Assembly (NCBI RefSeq): GCF_012489685.1
Contig: NC_080043.1
Span: 13,634,223 to 13,698,222 of the forward strand
Length of the DNA: 64,000 nt
From: Lotus japonicus
Lineage: Eukaryota > Streptophyta > Magnoliopsida > Fabales > Fabaceae
Direction of reading: 5' to 3'
Shown here: in pieces, positions 45,697 to 58,126 of the stretch
Layout: each line of letters begins with the position of its first letter
Position numbering within the stretch: the first letter of the stretch is position 1
Made by a program: the position numbers and the translations under genes
Notes under the pieces: generated by a model
What the model was told of the DNA's origin: nothing
The model's input: the letters and a program-made list of their open reading frames with translations, nothing else
Database searches by the model: none

Positions 45697-46716
45697 TATG
45701 GTTGATTTGAGTTAAAAATTATTTAATTAGACAAAAACAATTAATGAACTTACTTGCTATAATTGATTTTAGGGTCAAATATGGTTTTAATCTTTTCAAT
45801 TTGATTTTCGAAAAAAACTTTATAGATTTTATCCCTGGGTGCATTTTGTTGCAATTTATACTGCTACTAATGTATTTGTTGAGGGTGGTTAAAGACCACC
45901 AATAATGCAAAAAATTCCCACAAAATGAACGGAAATGATGAGACATATTTTATTAATGCTCAAGATTAAAAGTTACTAATTTGTTTGGAGGAATGAAATT
46001 CAATTAATCCCTATTTTACACGGACTAAAATTACATTTAACCTTTATTTTAATGCAAAAAATGATAGTAAATGTTAAATAATATGCACTAAATTTACATA
46101 TTATATAATAGAAAAAAATTATCATTGATAAGTTAATATAGTCCAGCATAATTAGTTGGTTAATTATTTTTTTTATTACAAGAGAAAAGGTAGTTGGTTA
46201 ATTAAAGAATGGAAGTCGTTCTTTAATCACTGACTTAATTGTAATTATTATATATGTTATGCTATTTGGTCGTCTTGCCCAACAAAAATAGCATTGGCTT
46301 TATAGGTGTTTTGGCCGACCTGGATGATTGGGTCGGCCATAATTACATTGGTATAGTAGTGCGGTTTGTTTTTCCAGCATGCCATGCATAACAAGTTTGT
46401 TTTAATTTCTAAATTTGTATATAAATTATTGAAAGTGACTTATTTATAAGAACTAACTTAAGATATATAATTAGCATATCAAGCAATATGAAGTCATAAA
46501 AAACGTTTATTTATAATTCGGAGCACAAAACAGAACTTTCTCAAATTGATTTTACATTCACAGCACATACATACATGATGCTCTCAACATGGCCTTAGCA
46601 TTAATTTGCTAAAGCTATTGTACAAGTGCTTTAGCAAATTAGGATAGTAGAATTGAAGCAGTGGTACGAGACCACTTATTTAATACATATAAGTCAAACA
46701 TGTCTCCTTTCAAGTT
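45697..46716. other. Unit 3 DNA between Helitron 1 and the proline-rich gene
   Basis: Colinear with unit 2 10,888-11,405 and 13,245-13,843. Includes the empty site (46,118/46,119) for the unit 2 Helitron. No gene other than the downstream flank of the proline-rich gene. Confidence 0.7.
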
Positions 46717-46932
46717 CTAGAAATGGGTGTTGTCTTCAACTGGAGGGTGCTTACCATAAGGAGGGTACTTCTTGTATGGTGGCTTCTTGTAGGGTGACTT
46801 GTAATGTGGTGGCTTCTTGTAGTGTCCATCCTTTGGGTGTTTGTAGAAATCCTCCTCAGCATTAAACCCTTGAGGGATGAGGATCAGAGCTGCAAGGAAC
46901 ACAACTAGCAAGGATAAGAAATAAGAAGCCAT
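46717..46932 (-). CDS. Small proline-rich cell-wall protein (PRP/ENOD-like), copy 3
   Basis: This 71-residue protein is identical to copy 2 through the signal peptide (MASYFLSLLVVFLAALILIP) and the C-terminal 15 or so residues. It lacks 8 residues in two in-frame gaps within the KPP-repeat region, one near QPIY and one near VYKP. The frame is intact and the promoter block is conserved. Repeat-length change is the usual way such genes diverge. A G run of about 14 bases at 46,999-47,014 lies in its promoter. Confidence 0.83.
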   Translation of the reverse strand: MASYFLSLLVVFLAALILIPQGFNAEEDFYKHPKDGHYKKPPHYKSPYKKPPYKKYPPYGKHPPVEDNTHF

Positions 46933-46944
46933 CTTAGTGTTGGT

Positions 46945-47180
46945 GTATTTTCTACATGCATGGTATGGTCCATTTTATACTAGTTTGAGGAACTCTATAT
47001 GGGGGGGGGGGGGGGAGATCTCAATCCAAGTCCAATTATTATTTGAACACTCACTACCCCAATTGTCAAAGTTGAGTGTGGATTATTCAAAAATGATAAA
47101 AAAAACTTTGGTCCCATAGTAGGAAGCAAAGCTGGACACGTGATCGGTAACCAATCCATTAAATTCCATGGATTCCCACT
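46945..47180 (-). promoter_or_regulatory. Promoter of proline-rich gene copy 3
   Basis: Same TATA (TATAAAAT), CATGCATG and G-box CACGTG (47,137-47,142) as copy 2. It differs by the expanded G run at 46,999-47,014 and a deletion of about 11 bases near 47,117. Confidence 0.5.
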
Positions 47181-47558
47181 TGTTATCTATATTTATCTCT
47201 TTTCAAATGAATGATATTATAATTATAAAATTAAATTAAAAGTTGCATTTTTAACTTTAAATAACTTTACAATCTATTATAAATAATCTTATTGTATTCT
47301 TCAATAATAATTATAACTTCATTTTTCTTCTAAATAACTTTTTTATTTTAAAAGTAAGTTATATAAGTCTACAAAATATTATCAAATGGATACTCCTTAT
47401 TCCAAAAACATTTTGTAATTTTTGCGAACAAATAAATATCAAATATTAGACTTGTGTGAAAATGGCGTATTCAATTATTAAAAAATTTATGGTCCCCACC
47501 CATATATTATTATGCATTACTTTTCTACCAACCTTAGTGGGTTAGTAGCAAATCTTAG

Positions 47559-47671
47559 ATTTTTTTTACATCGGAAAGATAAATTGCACCCGCCAGAAAT
47601 CGATCCCTGGACCTCCCCCTGCCCAACCCATATGTCCCTCAGCTTCTACCACTTGAGCTATCCTACGGGAA
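47559..47671 (-). mobile_element. tRNA-derived SINE, minus strand (unit 3 copy)
   Basis: Counterpart of 14,713-14,820. This copy keeps a fuller tRNA-like head (GTAGGATAGCTCAAGTGGTAG on the minus strand). Confidence 0.75.
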
Positions 47672-47782
47672 AAAAAATATTATTATTAAAATTCAAAGTA
47701 TATATGTAATTCAGGGTTACTTTTAACGGATTTTTTAATTTATTTTAATTTTAAATATAATTAGTCTGATTAGTAAAAAGTT

Positions 47783-47888
47783 TTTTCGAAATGATAGCTC
47801 AAATGGTAAGAGCTTAGACATGTGTATTAGGAGGGGAAGATTCAGATCAATCATTGAATGATGTTTTTTATCTTTTCTATGTAAAAAA
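47783..47888 (+). mobile_element. tRNA-derived SINE (unit 3 copy)
   Basis: Flanked by AGTAAAAAGTT at 47,772-47,782 and 47,889-47,899, as in unit 2. Confidence 0.8.
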
Positions 47889-48069
47889 AGTAAAAAGTTA
47901 GTCTACTAATTATTTATAAATCATTTTTTTACGGGGGATAATGCAATCTAAAATGTCAAAACAAATACAAGACTGAAATTGGCAGAAAAATCAACTAAGC
48001 AAATCGAGTTCGGATAAGGAACACCTAACATACATTAATTCATATTAATATATGTTAAAAAATATTTTG

Positions 48070-48075
<6 letters not shown>

Positions 48076-48113
<38 letters not shown>
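48076..48113. repeat. (TA)n microsatellite
   Basis: About 38 bp, next to the 3' end of the minus-strand LINE. Unit 2 has a T-rich tail at the same place instead. Confidence 0.85.
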
Positions 48114-48117
<4 letters not shown>

Positions 48118-48950
48118 ATAAGCAATGGTATTATATTAAGGGGTACATGTACAAGGGGTATCCAAACCCAAAATACAATAAGAGAAAACAAGAGAAAGAA
48201 AGGAAACAAGAGTTATAACAGAGGAAAAAACAGAGGGGGCAATACAACTCCTCTACAAGGCCAAACGACTAGAAAATGGAAAGTTCCACCAAACTTAGAC
48301 AAAACAGAAAACAGGGACTAAAGGCAAAAAGAAAGCAAAGCCAATAAACTAGTGCAGCAATCCCACGAAGCAGTCAAGACAAGTCCCATTATCAAGCAAA
48401 AATCTTCAGGCCGTGAACCCAGCAGCAACACGTACCATCTGGAGAAATTACAGTGTGCTCAAGCAAATGAGAGGGTTCGAAGTCCACTCGAATAGTGAGA
48501 AATAGAAGCCTTTCGTCCTGCATTTAAGCCACAGCCATGCCTTGTATTAAATCATCTCCAAAGCTGATGACAACTCAAAAGTCTCATCATTAAATATCAC
48601 ATTGTTTCTGCAAAGTCCAGATATACCAAATGGTAGATAACCAAATAAAGCCTAAACCAGATTTCCTGTCCCTTCCAAAGCAACTATCCAGGAACATTAA
48701 AATATGAGCTTTACCTTCTTCTGGCATGACTAGTGTGCTACCTAGCCAATGGTTGACAAGGTTCCAAATTAGCCAAGTTTGAGGGCAAGTAAAGAACAAA
48801 TGGGAGGTTGATTCCTCATACATTGAGCAAAAAGAGCACATAGTTTGAGTTGTACCTTGAATAACCCCCCTTCTTTTGAGGTTCTCCTTTGATTGCACCC
48901 AGTTTAAGAGTAACTTCCAAGCTAGGGCTACCACATTCGAAGGGGCTTTG
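48114..48950 (-). mobile_element. 5'-truncated LINE, minus strand
   Basis: On the minus strand the frame 48,934-48,590 encodes a zf-RVT zinc-binding region with WKLLLNWVQSKENLKRRG and CSFCSMYEESTSHLFFTC, the family signature also seen in the plus-strand LINE at 16,837. The RT and endonuclease are missing. The insertion predates the tandem duplication because its 3' end is at the same site in unit 2 (15,244-15,340). Confidence 0.8.
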
Positions 48951-49480
48951 GTTGATTATAAAATTCATACCTATTTTGTTATTTCACATCTAAAAACAAT
49001 TCAAATTATAGTTTGGAACGAAATTTTCTTCAGAGATTAATTTTGTAATAAAAGTACATCTGTAGGGGTGGCAAAGCAGGGCGGGCCCGGCCCAACCTGT
49101 TACTAATCCGCAAAATACGAGTTGGGCTGGACTAGCCCACTTTTGGTATTTGGGTTAAAAGTGTCAACTCGATCTACATTTTAGCGGGACGGCGGGCTAA
49201 CCCACTTAGAAAATGTAGTGAAATAAATAAAGGTTGTGTGCACTGAGCAATTTTAAGACATTTTTTATTTTTGTATGTTGGCACATGAAAAAATTAGAAT
49301 TATCACAATATTATACTTGTTCTTTATATTTAAAGGTTGCGAGTTCAACAAGAAAGTCTCACCAATAGCATTACTAAAAAATATTTACCATTTGTTGTGA
49401 TTAAAAACTATAATTGTAACTTCAATATCAACTGTCAAATGCAATTGTCAATAACCTTCACTAAATCATGGTAAATGTCA
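48951..49480. other. Non-genic DNA with a lone hAT-type end
   Basis: TAGGGGTGGCAAAGCAGGGC at 49,063 followed by GGGCCCGGCCCA-type subterminal repeats to about 49,205 looks like one end of a hAT MITE. The opposite end was not found, so it is probably truncated. Confidence 0.5.
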
Positions 49481-50536
49481 TCTATATACTTTAGAAAAGA
49501 GGAACGTTGTGAGCCCCACCTAGCTGATTTGGCACTCCAAGAATAACTCTCACTCAACCTTCTCTTTGCCTCACAAGTGCCACCCTCATATTGATTTGGA
49601 CTAAAATATTACAAGCTCATTTTTATTTAAGTTTTGTATGGATGCCCATTATTGAAAGTCTTTTAAATGCTGATTTTATTTTTACTTTTTTGAGCCCCAC
49701 ATTAATTGCTAACATTAAATTTGCACATTAATGGTTGATTAACATTTTGACTATTCCAACTATTTAATTACAAATAACTGATGTTTTTAAAACCAGATCC
49801 ATGTGTTTAAATAGAATTACCATTTTTCAAAAATATTCCAAATAAAATTACCACCGGAATTAAACAACCATCAATTTTCTCTTGTAACATTCCATAAATA
49901 AAATTAATAAATATTAAATTTTCACGGTTTTTCATTGCACCAGTGTGATTATCATTTTCTGTAAATTTCGTTGACATTGATGATCGATGTTTCATATAAT
50001 TACGTAGCTTTTGCACTATAAAAAACGTAACATTTATTTCCTATAATTACGCGTTTCCATAAATAATAATAAATCATTAATAACACGTTTTCATTTTTTT
50101 CTTTAACGTTTCTCTGTTGTTAAAAAAGCTTAGTCTTTGTTTCATATAAACACTCATTTCCATAAATAAATATAAATCAATCATTCATAATAATTGAATC
50201 GTGCGTTTTTAATATTTTAATAAATATCATGATTTATACCATCATTCCATTCTTATGAAGTCAATATTAAATGTTAGCAAATGAATTTCCTATTTTAAGA
50301 TTAGAAAAAATAAGTATTGAAATCATTTAGCAAATAATCAATGTGAAAAAAATAATAGCTCCTGCAAATTTCAAATACCGTGCAACAGTAACCCCAATTT
50401 TCCTTCCTTTTTTAACTTGCATTGATCAGTAACCCTAATTCTGAAATTTCTATATAAATCACCTCATTCTATTCTTCAGCTTCATCAGTCCTTCCATTTC
50501 CCACAAACTATTAGCTTTGAAATATACTTTGTTCTG

Positions 50537-50935
50537 ATGGCAATTGACGATCTCGCCATCATCGATCCCTCGAAGGAGAACTGGTCTATTATTGCAAAGG
50601 TGAACCGTTTATGGCTTAGTCCGAGCTTATATGGCTCCAAGCTTCAATTTTTCATGGACATGATTCTTATGAATGACAAGGTATAACACTTTTTCACTTA
50701 ATCACCATGTTTTAAGCTCTTTTTTTTAAAGAACTTAATCTCTTATGTTCCGATACACCAAATAACCTAATTTTGTCTTTTATTGATATAGCAGAGCCAA
50801 AATTGAATGTGTTTTGATTGAGAAATTTGTACAAGAATACGTTGATTTCATTTCTGCTGGTCGTCGTGCACTCGGTGCAGTTGTTTTGATCCAACTTGCC
50901 AGAGTAAAAAAAATTACCCAGGCATCTCGACCACT
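50537..50935 (+). pseudogene. RPA70-like gene remnant in Helitron 2
   Basis: Exon 1 (50,537-50,680, 144 bp) aligns codon for codon with exon 1 of the RPA gene in Helitron 1 and ends at the same GT donor. The next piece, about 50,795-50,930, reads IECVLIEKFVQEYVDF and GAVVLIQLARVKKIT, a second OB-fold exon. The exons between are deleted and nothing downstream continues it. Confidence 0.75.
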
Positions 50936-51030
50936 AAAATTGTGCAACGAAAAAATATAATTTTTTATGAGAAATTTTTTTTAGTCTATTTTGTAATTTT
51001 GTTTTTTTTACTGATGTAGGAAATTCTTAT

Positions 51031-51032
<2 letters not shown>

Positions 51033-51067
<35 letters not shown>
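51033..51067. repeat. (AT)n microsatellite at the left border of the viral sequence
   Basis: About 35 bp of AT dinucleotides. The next strong signal to the right is viral. Confidence 0.9.
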
Positions 51068-51073
<6 letters not shown>

Positions 51074-51432
51074 TTGTTTCTCTGCTTTGTTTACATAATT
51101 AAGCACTATGGTAACGGATCTGGACTGGTAGCACACGTTGAACTAAACTAAAATGAAAACCCTTTTGAAGATCTCTCAGGATTATTTCTATTCAGACTTA
51201 TGATCATATCTGCAGCGGAGGCGTTGAAGGCAGTAAGTCCCTGTGTGGCAGTAAGTCTATATTGGCCATACTACAGATATGATATGTTAAGTTCAGAATA
51301 TTTTTAATGTCCTTGTTTAGTTTCTTTTTGTGGTGGCTTAAGTCTGATCCAGATCCATACTGCTCAACTATCAAGAACAATACAGAACATAACTTATATT
51401 TCTAATTTACTTATCTGTTTCTATAGAACCAG
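51068..51432. other. Leader-like region of the viral insert
   Basis: 365 bp with no open frame of note. No plus-strand tRNA-Met primer-binding site (TGGTATCAGAGC) is present, so the normal viral leader is missing or lost. Confidence 0.45.
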
Positions 51433-54400
51433 GTGATGGCGATGATACTTACGGGTAAGGAAGATTTGTCTTTCATGATGCTTCGCTCTTTCTCCTCTAA
51501 GCTTTCTTTCAAATCTTCCCAACCCTCTTCTTCTTCCATCGATCATCATCATCATCAATCCAACCAAATGAAATCCGTCTTCAAAGAAGAAATTCATTTT
51601 GAAGACATCAATCAAGATCTCGATAACTGGGAAATTCCGAAAATCTCCCATACTGAGATCTATAAACCAAACGGATCCTTTTTTAAAAGATCAGATTTCA
51701 TCATCAAAACCGTTTGAGCAAACGTATAAGCTCAGATCTGATGATGAAGAAATCCATCTACTTTCCGAGAAAAGCATCAAAGAACACATCAGTAAGAATT
51801 TCAACTACCTGCATATAGGTATTGTCCAAGTAGGTCTGAAACCTCTGACCAGGAAGTCCCTTGATATTGCTGTTCTTCTTTGTCTTAGAGATATTAGACA
51901 TAATCGTTTCCATGACTCCCTTTTAGGCACGGTCGAAACCAGCCTGAGTAATGGACCTATCTTTTTCAATTGTTTCCCAGATCTAACTGTTAGTCTGGAT
52001 GATAAAAACATCCTTGACGTTCTCTTCCTAAATATCAAGCTTCACGGCCTTGATATGAAAGATGACTCTATCCCAATCTCTTTAATCTACAGGGTTCAAT
52101 ACAAGGTAATGAACTCCATCAAATCTTATTTCTTGCGAACTAATTGTGAGAAATCCGGAGAAACCACTCTTTTCCTTACAGATTATGATAAGGCAAATGT
52201 TATTGTTCCCAAAACCATCCAATGGAGCGATATCACCCTTCCAGAGAAATGGTCTTTGGAAAAGGCGACTCCTGCCCAACCTGTTGAAACTCCTGAGTTT
52301 CGAGAAATCATCCAACACCAATCTGGCCAAGTTGATCTTATCTTTGATAGAAGAAATTCCTTCTCTATCCCTAGATCTATTAGGACATCTTCAAATGATT
52401 TCCAATCAGCCATGTCCAGAAGATCCTTCTCTATGTCTAGAAGGAACCAACCTGAGTCAAGCGTTTGTCCTTCAGTCTCTCATGATGGATCTACCATCCA
52501 TCTTGCAGGATATGTCAATTCCACTCCTGTCAAGACTACCTATGACAAGGATGAAGATCATCAATCAACTTTATCTCCAACGTATTCTTCTCTGGAAACC
52601 CCTGGAGAAACTTCTGATTTCATTGGAGCAATCACTACTGAATTTGTCATTGACAAAGAAAGCATCAGAGCAGACTTTTACTCTGATCGTTGGACTCAGC
52701 AAAGAGAATGGTTCTTTGCTAATTACCAAGGAAAAAGGAGAAAGAAAATCCAAGATAAATTCTATGGGTTCCTTGAACTCACCCAACAAAACCTCTTCTT
52801 CTTTGACTGGTTTCATACGTACACCATTAAGAAGAGAATCCCTTACCCTTACCATGTTGACATGATTAAGTGGCAGCTTAAGGATGGTAAAGAAACCCTT
52901 TCAAATCTACCTCCTAAAACTCCTTTCCTCCTTAAAGGAGCCCAATCTACACCTGTCTTGGCTTCTCCCTTCAAAACTAGGGTAGAAGAAGGTGAGGTTA
53001 CCAGCAAGGATATCAAAGACCTCATGGAACAGGCCAATTATACTAACAAGTATCTTCAGACTCTTGGAGAATCTCAATCGCATGATGATTCTTCCAAAAA
53101 AGAAAAAGGAAAGGTCAAGACTGAACCTTCATCTTCCTCAGATATCCCTAAAGGATGTCAACTGGAGAAACCTCTTTTCAAACCTTTCCAAATCAGTAAC
53201 CGTTCTAGACACTCTAATCAATCTCTTCGTGCTAGAAATGAATCTGACAACGAACTTCTCCAAAAGGTTGTTGAGCAACTGAAGCTTCTCAACCAAGTTA
53301 TTCCTGAAACTCCGACCCCAGAAGTAGTCGCTGCTCCTGCCCCTCCGATAACTGTTGAACCTGTTATTCGTCGGACTTCTACTCGTAATACCTCCACTTC
53401 TTTGAATAATATTGAAGAAGGGATTGTGGAAGATGGAGAGTCTGATAATCAATCTGTCAAGAGTATTCCGATCAACACTGTTATCCACAATTCCAGGAAT
53501 CAATGGAGAAAAGAAACCAAACTCTATTATCCTAGAGCCACAGCCCCTGATCTCCTATTAGAAGAAAAGTCTTCTAATTTCAAAAGCTTTAGCGCCAACA
53601 ATGTCTATGAATGGAACATCGATGGTGAAAATGAGTATGGCATCACCAAAATCCTCCAAAACATGACCATGGTGGCCACTGCTTATGAAACCTCCAACAA
53701 TTGTCTCGAATCTCTTATTGTTGAAATCTTGGTCGCTGGTTTCTGTGGCCAACTCAAAGGATGGTGGGATAATTATCTCACTGAAGAAGAGAAAAATCAG
53801 ATTCTGACTGTTGTCAAGACTGATGAAGAAGGCAGTCCCATTATGGAAGACGGCAAGTTCATTTATGATGCCGTCAATTCTTTAATCTTTACCATAGCCC
53901 AGCATTTCGTTGGCGATCCTTCTCTCATCAAAGACAGATCTGGTGATCTTCTGTCTAATCTCAAGTGCAAATCTCTGGGTGATTTCAGATGGTATAAAGA
54001 TACCTTCTTGACCAGAGTCTACACCCGTGAAGACAGCCAACAAGCCTTCTGGAAAGAGAAATTCCTGGCAGGTCTTCCTAAATCTTTTGGCGACAAAGTT
54101 CGTGAGAAACTTAGAAGCCAAAATCCTGGAGGAGAAATCCCTTATCAAACTCTTAGCTATGGCCAACTCATAGCTATCATTCAGAGAGTTGCTCTCAAAA
54201 TCTGTCAAGATGACAAAATCCAACAGCAACTCACCAAAGAGAAATCTCAGAATCGCAGAGATTTGGGTACCTTCTGCGAACAATTTGGTATTCAGGGTTG
54301 TCCCAAGAAACCTAAACCCAGAAAGCAAGATCCTCCTAAACAACAATGGAAAAGGAGGTCTAGCAGGAATGATCATAGGAAACCCAAACCTAGATCAAAA

Positions 54401-56985
54401 ACCCATTCCTCGCAAGCTCCAAAAAACCCTCCTGAGAATAAACCCTCTCAAGGAAAAGATGTCACATGCTATAACTGTGGCAAGCCAGGCCATATTAGCA
54501 GGTACTGCAGACTCAAAAGAAGAATCTCTGAGCTTCATCTTGAACCTGAAGTTGAAGACAAGATCAATAATCTTCTCATTCAAACTGATGATGAAGAGGA
54601 ATCCATTCCCTCAGACTCTGAGGTCTCTGAAGACCTAAATCAAATCCAGAATGATGATTCTCAATCATCATCTTCTGTCAATACCTTGACAATCAATACC
54701 TTGACCAATGAGCAAGATCTACTCTTCAGGGCCATAAATTCTATTCCTGATCCTGATGAGAAGAAAATCTACTTGGAACGCCTAAAAGCTACTCTTGAAG
54801 ATAGGCCTCCCAAGAGTCCCATTACTACCAATAAATTCAATCTCAGAGAAACCTTCAAGCGTCTTGAAAAATCTACGGCCAAACCTGTCACTATTCAAGA
54901 CCTTCAATCTGAAGTCAGTACCCTTAAAACTGAGGTTAAGAACCTCAAACAAATCCAGGAAAGTCAGCAGTTCATCTTAGAAAGACTGACCAGAAATTAT
55001 GAAGGAGATAGTTCTTCTTCTGTGCCTGATTCCAATCCTGCTCCTAACGACAATTGCGGTGACTTTCTGGAAATTATTAACCAGGTCACCATCCAGAAAT
55101 TCTATATCCACATCAAAATCCTTATAGGAGATTTTATCTTGGAAACTCCAGCTCTTTTTGACACTGGGGCTGATTCCAGTTGTATTTCTGAGGGACTCAT
55201 TCCCACCAGATATTTTGAAAAAACAACTGAGAAACTCAGTGCTGCTGAAGGTTCTAGGTTAATAATCAAATATAAGATCCCCTCGGCCATCATCAAAAAT
55301 GGTAGTCTTGAGATTGAAACTCCATTCCTGCTAGTCAGAAGGTCATTATAGGAACTCCTTTCATTAAGAAGCTCTTTCCCTATAACACTGACGAAGAAGG
55401 CATCACTGTCCAACATCTTGGACAGCCAATTCTGTTCAGATTCTCCGAACCTCCCTTTGATAAGACCCTGAATGTCATATCTTACAAGGAAAAGCAAATC
55501 AATTTCCTCAAGGAAGAAATCTCCTACAAGAACATTGAAGTTCAATTACAACAACCTTCTGTCAAATCAAGGATTGAAAGTATTTTGGGAAATATTCAAT
55601 CCAGCATCTGTTCTGACCTACCCAACGCCTTCTGGGAAAGGAGGAGCCATATGGTGGAACTTCCTTATGAAAAGGATTTTTCAGATAAACAGATCCCAAC
55701 CAAAGCTAGACCTATCCAAATGAATGAAGAACTTCTTCAATTTTGCCAAAAAGAAATCAATGATCTTCTACACAAAAATCTGATTCGTAGAAGTAAGAGT
55801 CCCTGGTCCTGCGCAGCCTTTTATGTCAATAAACAGGCTGAAATAGAACGAGGAACCCCTAGGCTTGTCATCAGTTATAAGCCCCTCAATCAAGCTCTTT
55901 GTTAGATTAGATATCCTATTCCCAACAAGAAAGATCTCCTGGCCAGGCTGCATGATGCTAAGATTTTTTCGAAATTCGACATGAAGTCTGGATTCTGGCA
56001 AATCCAACTACAAGAAAAGGATAGGTATAAAACCGCTTTTACTGTCCCTTTTGGGCAATATGAGTGGAATGTTATGCCTTTCGGGTTAAAGAATGCCCCT
56101 TCGGAATTTCAAAGGATCATGAACGAAATCTTCAATCCTTATTCCAAATTCACAATTGTTTACATTGATGATGTTCTGATCTTTTCCCAAAATATAGATC
56201 AACACTTCAAACATCTCAACATATTCATCCCCGTAATCAAAAGGAATGGTCTGGCTGTTTCCAAGACAAAGGTCAGCTTGTTCCAAACCAAAATCAGATT
56301 CCTTGGCCACAACATTCACCAAGGAACTATCATCCCTATCAATAGAGCCATTGAGTTCACCGACAAATTTCCTGATCAAATCATTGACAAAACCCAATTA
56401 CAAAGGTTCTTGGGCTGTCTCAATTATGTTGCGGACTTCTGTCCTCAACTCAGTACCATAATCAAACCCCTTCATGATAGACTCAAGAAGGATCCTCCAC
56501 CTTGGTCTGATATTCATACCAATGTGGTCAGGCAAATCAAACTTCGTGTCAAAAATCTCCCTTGTCTTTATCTCCCTAATCCTCAAGCTTTCAAAATTAT
56601 TGAAACTGATGCCTCTGATATCGGCTTTGGTGGTATTTTGAAACAAAAGGTTTCTGACAAAGAACAAATTATTGCTTTTACTTCAAAACACTGGAACCCT
56701 GCCCAGCAAAATTATTCTACTGTCAAAAAAGAAGTTTTAGCAATCGTTTTGTCTATTTCAAAATTCCAATCTGATTTGATTAATAAAAAATTCTTGGTCC
56801 GTGTGGACTGCAAATCTGCCAAAGAAATTCTTCAAAAAGATGTCAAAAACTTAGCTTCAAAACATATCTTTGCCAGATGACAAGCTATCTTAAGCGTTTT
56901 TGACTTTGATATAGAGTACATAAAAGGATCTACAAATTCTCTCCCTGACTTTCTTACTCGTGAGTATTTGCAGGGAAGAACCTAG
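51433..56985 (+). pseudogene. Viral ORF1 polyprotein: movement protein, coat, protease, RT, RNase H (disrupted)
   Basis: The N-terminus is open in one frame to 51,717; the main frame 51,599-55,351 carries most of the rest, so a frame change lies at about 51,690-51,717. A 30K-type movement protein core is around residues 50-200 of the main frame (GTVETSLSNGPIFF at about 110). A CCHC knuckle CYNCGKPGHISRYC is at 957-970. The protease motif FDTGADSS is near 1,187. A second frame change is near 55,340-55,355. RT (YIDDVLIF at about 56,160) and RNase H (ETDASDIGFGG) follow in the new frame, with in-frame stops at 55,903 and 56,878. The natural end is TAG at 56,983. Confidence 0.88.
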
Positions 56986-56986
56986 T

Positions 56987-58121
56987 ATGGCCTCCAAAGG
57001 CTCTTCCTCATCCAGAGGAAGAGGCAGAAATTCAAACAAAAGCAAAGGTATCGAAATTTCTGACTCTTTAATCTTATCTGGGCCCACTGCCCATCAATCC
57101 GGACCCACTGTCCGAAAAACTGAGCCTACTGCTCAGAACCAATCTCCACAACCAAAACAAACCAAAGCAGATTATGCTTTGCCTATTCAAACACTCCTTG
57201 CCTTCAAACAATCAGGCTTAGATGAAATACCTCAAGGCCTCATCAATCTTCCAAATAAATATTGGGCCAGCATCGCTGATAATGATGATGACCTAGATCT
57301 CCAATCCCTCCAAGCTTTTATTGAAAGAACCAAAAGCTTAGCAACTCATGATGGGAAAAAACCTGTTGTTGTTGCCCAATCTAGCCCAGTTGCCCAATCT
57401 AGCCCAAATTCAGGTTATTTGGCTAAAACAATTATGAGATTCCAAACCCTCATCGAACCAGAATGGTGGGACAATTCTGGAGGAGTTAACCTGGCCAACA
57501 AAATTGGTACCAAGCTCTTTCCAAATCATCTTGATCCCATTCATCCAAACAAAATCCAAAGGTTCTATGAGTTTATTTTGGTTGACACAAACAGTGTAGA
57601 AATCAAACATTTTAGGGACAAACATGATAACTCCCTTATTACCCATTCTACACTACAAATCCTCCGAGTCCTTCGTCCCACTGACTTTGGACCAAATCCA
57701 AACAGTTACAAAAAATTCTCCCAGAATTTCGACCCAGTAGGTTTTAATTATTGGGACTATATCAAGGCTTGGGATAATATAATCCTTGGCCTTCAAAATA
57801 AAAGTTTCAAACATTCTTGGCTCATTTATTTCAAATGGACCAACAAATATTCTTTTCCAAATTGGTTTCATTCATGGTGGAGCTTCTTTGGACCAACTAC
57901 TGAAATTTTCCCCTCTGAAGTTCTTGAGGGATACAATCATTTCATTACACACTGGAACAAAGAGTTAAACAATTATCCTGATTGTTTAAACTTTTTCACA
58001 ATCTTTTCCCTCTCATGGGTATCCTCTTGGCGTTATGGTCTTCAGACCAAGACCCAACCAATCCTCTTCAAACAGGCTCTGATACCAAGAGGGGTTCGAA
58101 AGCAGAAGGTTCCCCATCAGG

Positions 58122-58126
<5 letters not shown>
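56987..58126 (+). CDS. Viral ORF2, function unknown, 3' end running into a TA array
   Basis: The ATG at 56,987 follows the ORF1 stop with a single base between (TAG-T-ATG), so translation by termination-reinitiation or leaky scanning is plausible. The protein begins MASKGSSSSRGRGRNSNKSK and is open for about 380 codons before the TA array. It is rich in Trp, Asn and Phe in its second half and has no motif I recognise. Florendoviruses are reported to have a second ORF of unknown function here. The frame then reads through TA repeats, which is certainly not native. Confidence 0.65.
58075..58087 (-). other. tRNA-Met primer-binding-site-like sequence in reverse orientation
   Basis: GGCTCTGATACCA equals the last 13 bases of plant initiator tRNA-Met, so the minus strand carries TGGTATCAGAGCC, the primer-binding site of caulimovirids. 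The virus is on the plus strand, so this site is inverted. A second copy of CAGGCTCTGATA at 58,118-58,129 runs directly into the TA array. It also codes in ORF2, so chance is possible. Confidence 0.45.

Larger units (their letters stand above)
51068..58126 (+). mobile_element. Endogenous pararetrovirus (Caulimoviridae, florendovirus-like layout), defective
   Basis: A single genome-like segment of about 7 kb in one orientation has a large polyprotein ORF (movement protein, zinc-knuckle coat region, aspartic protease, RT, RNase H), then a second ORF 1 base after it. No integrase and no LTRs are present, which separates it from Ty3/gypsy elements. Two ORFs in this order match what is known of florendoviruses. 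It is flanked by long TA arrays on both sides. The coding region is broken at four places, so this copy is defective. Confidence 0.82.

Noticed and set aside
48052..48321. 89-residue plus-strand frame
   Set aside because: It is the translation of a TA array plus antisense LINE 3' sequence.
49063..49205. Complete hAT MITE
   Set aside because: Only the TAGGGGTGGCAAA end was found; no inverted partner or 8-bp duplication was seen, so only a truncated end is reported.
51599..56880. Ty3/gypsy retrotransposon
   Set aside because: RT and RNase H resemble gypsy, but a 30K movement-protein domain precedes the coat region, no integrase follows RNase H, and no LTRs flank the segment. A caulimovirid fits better.
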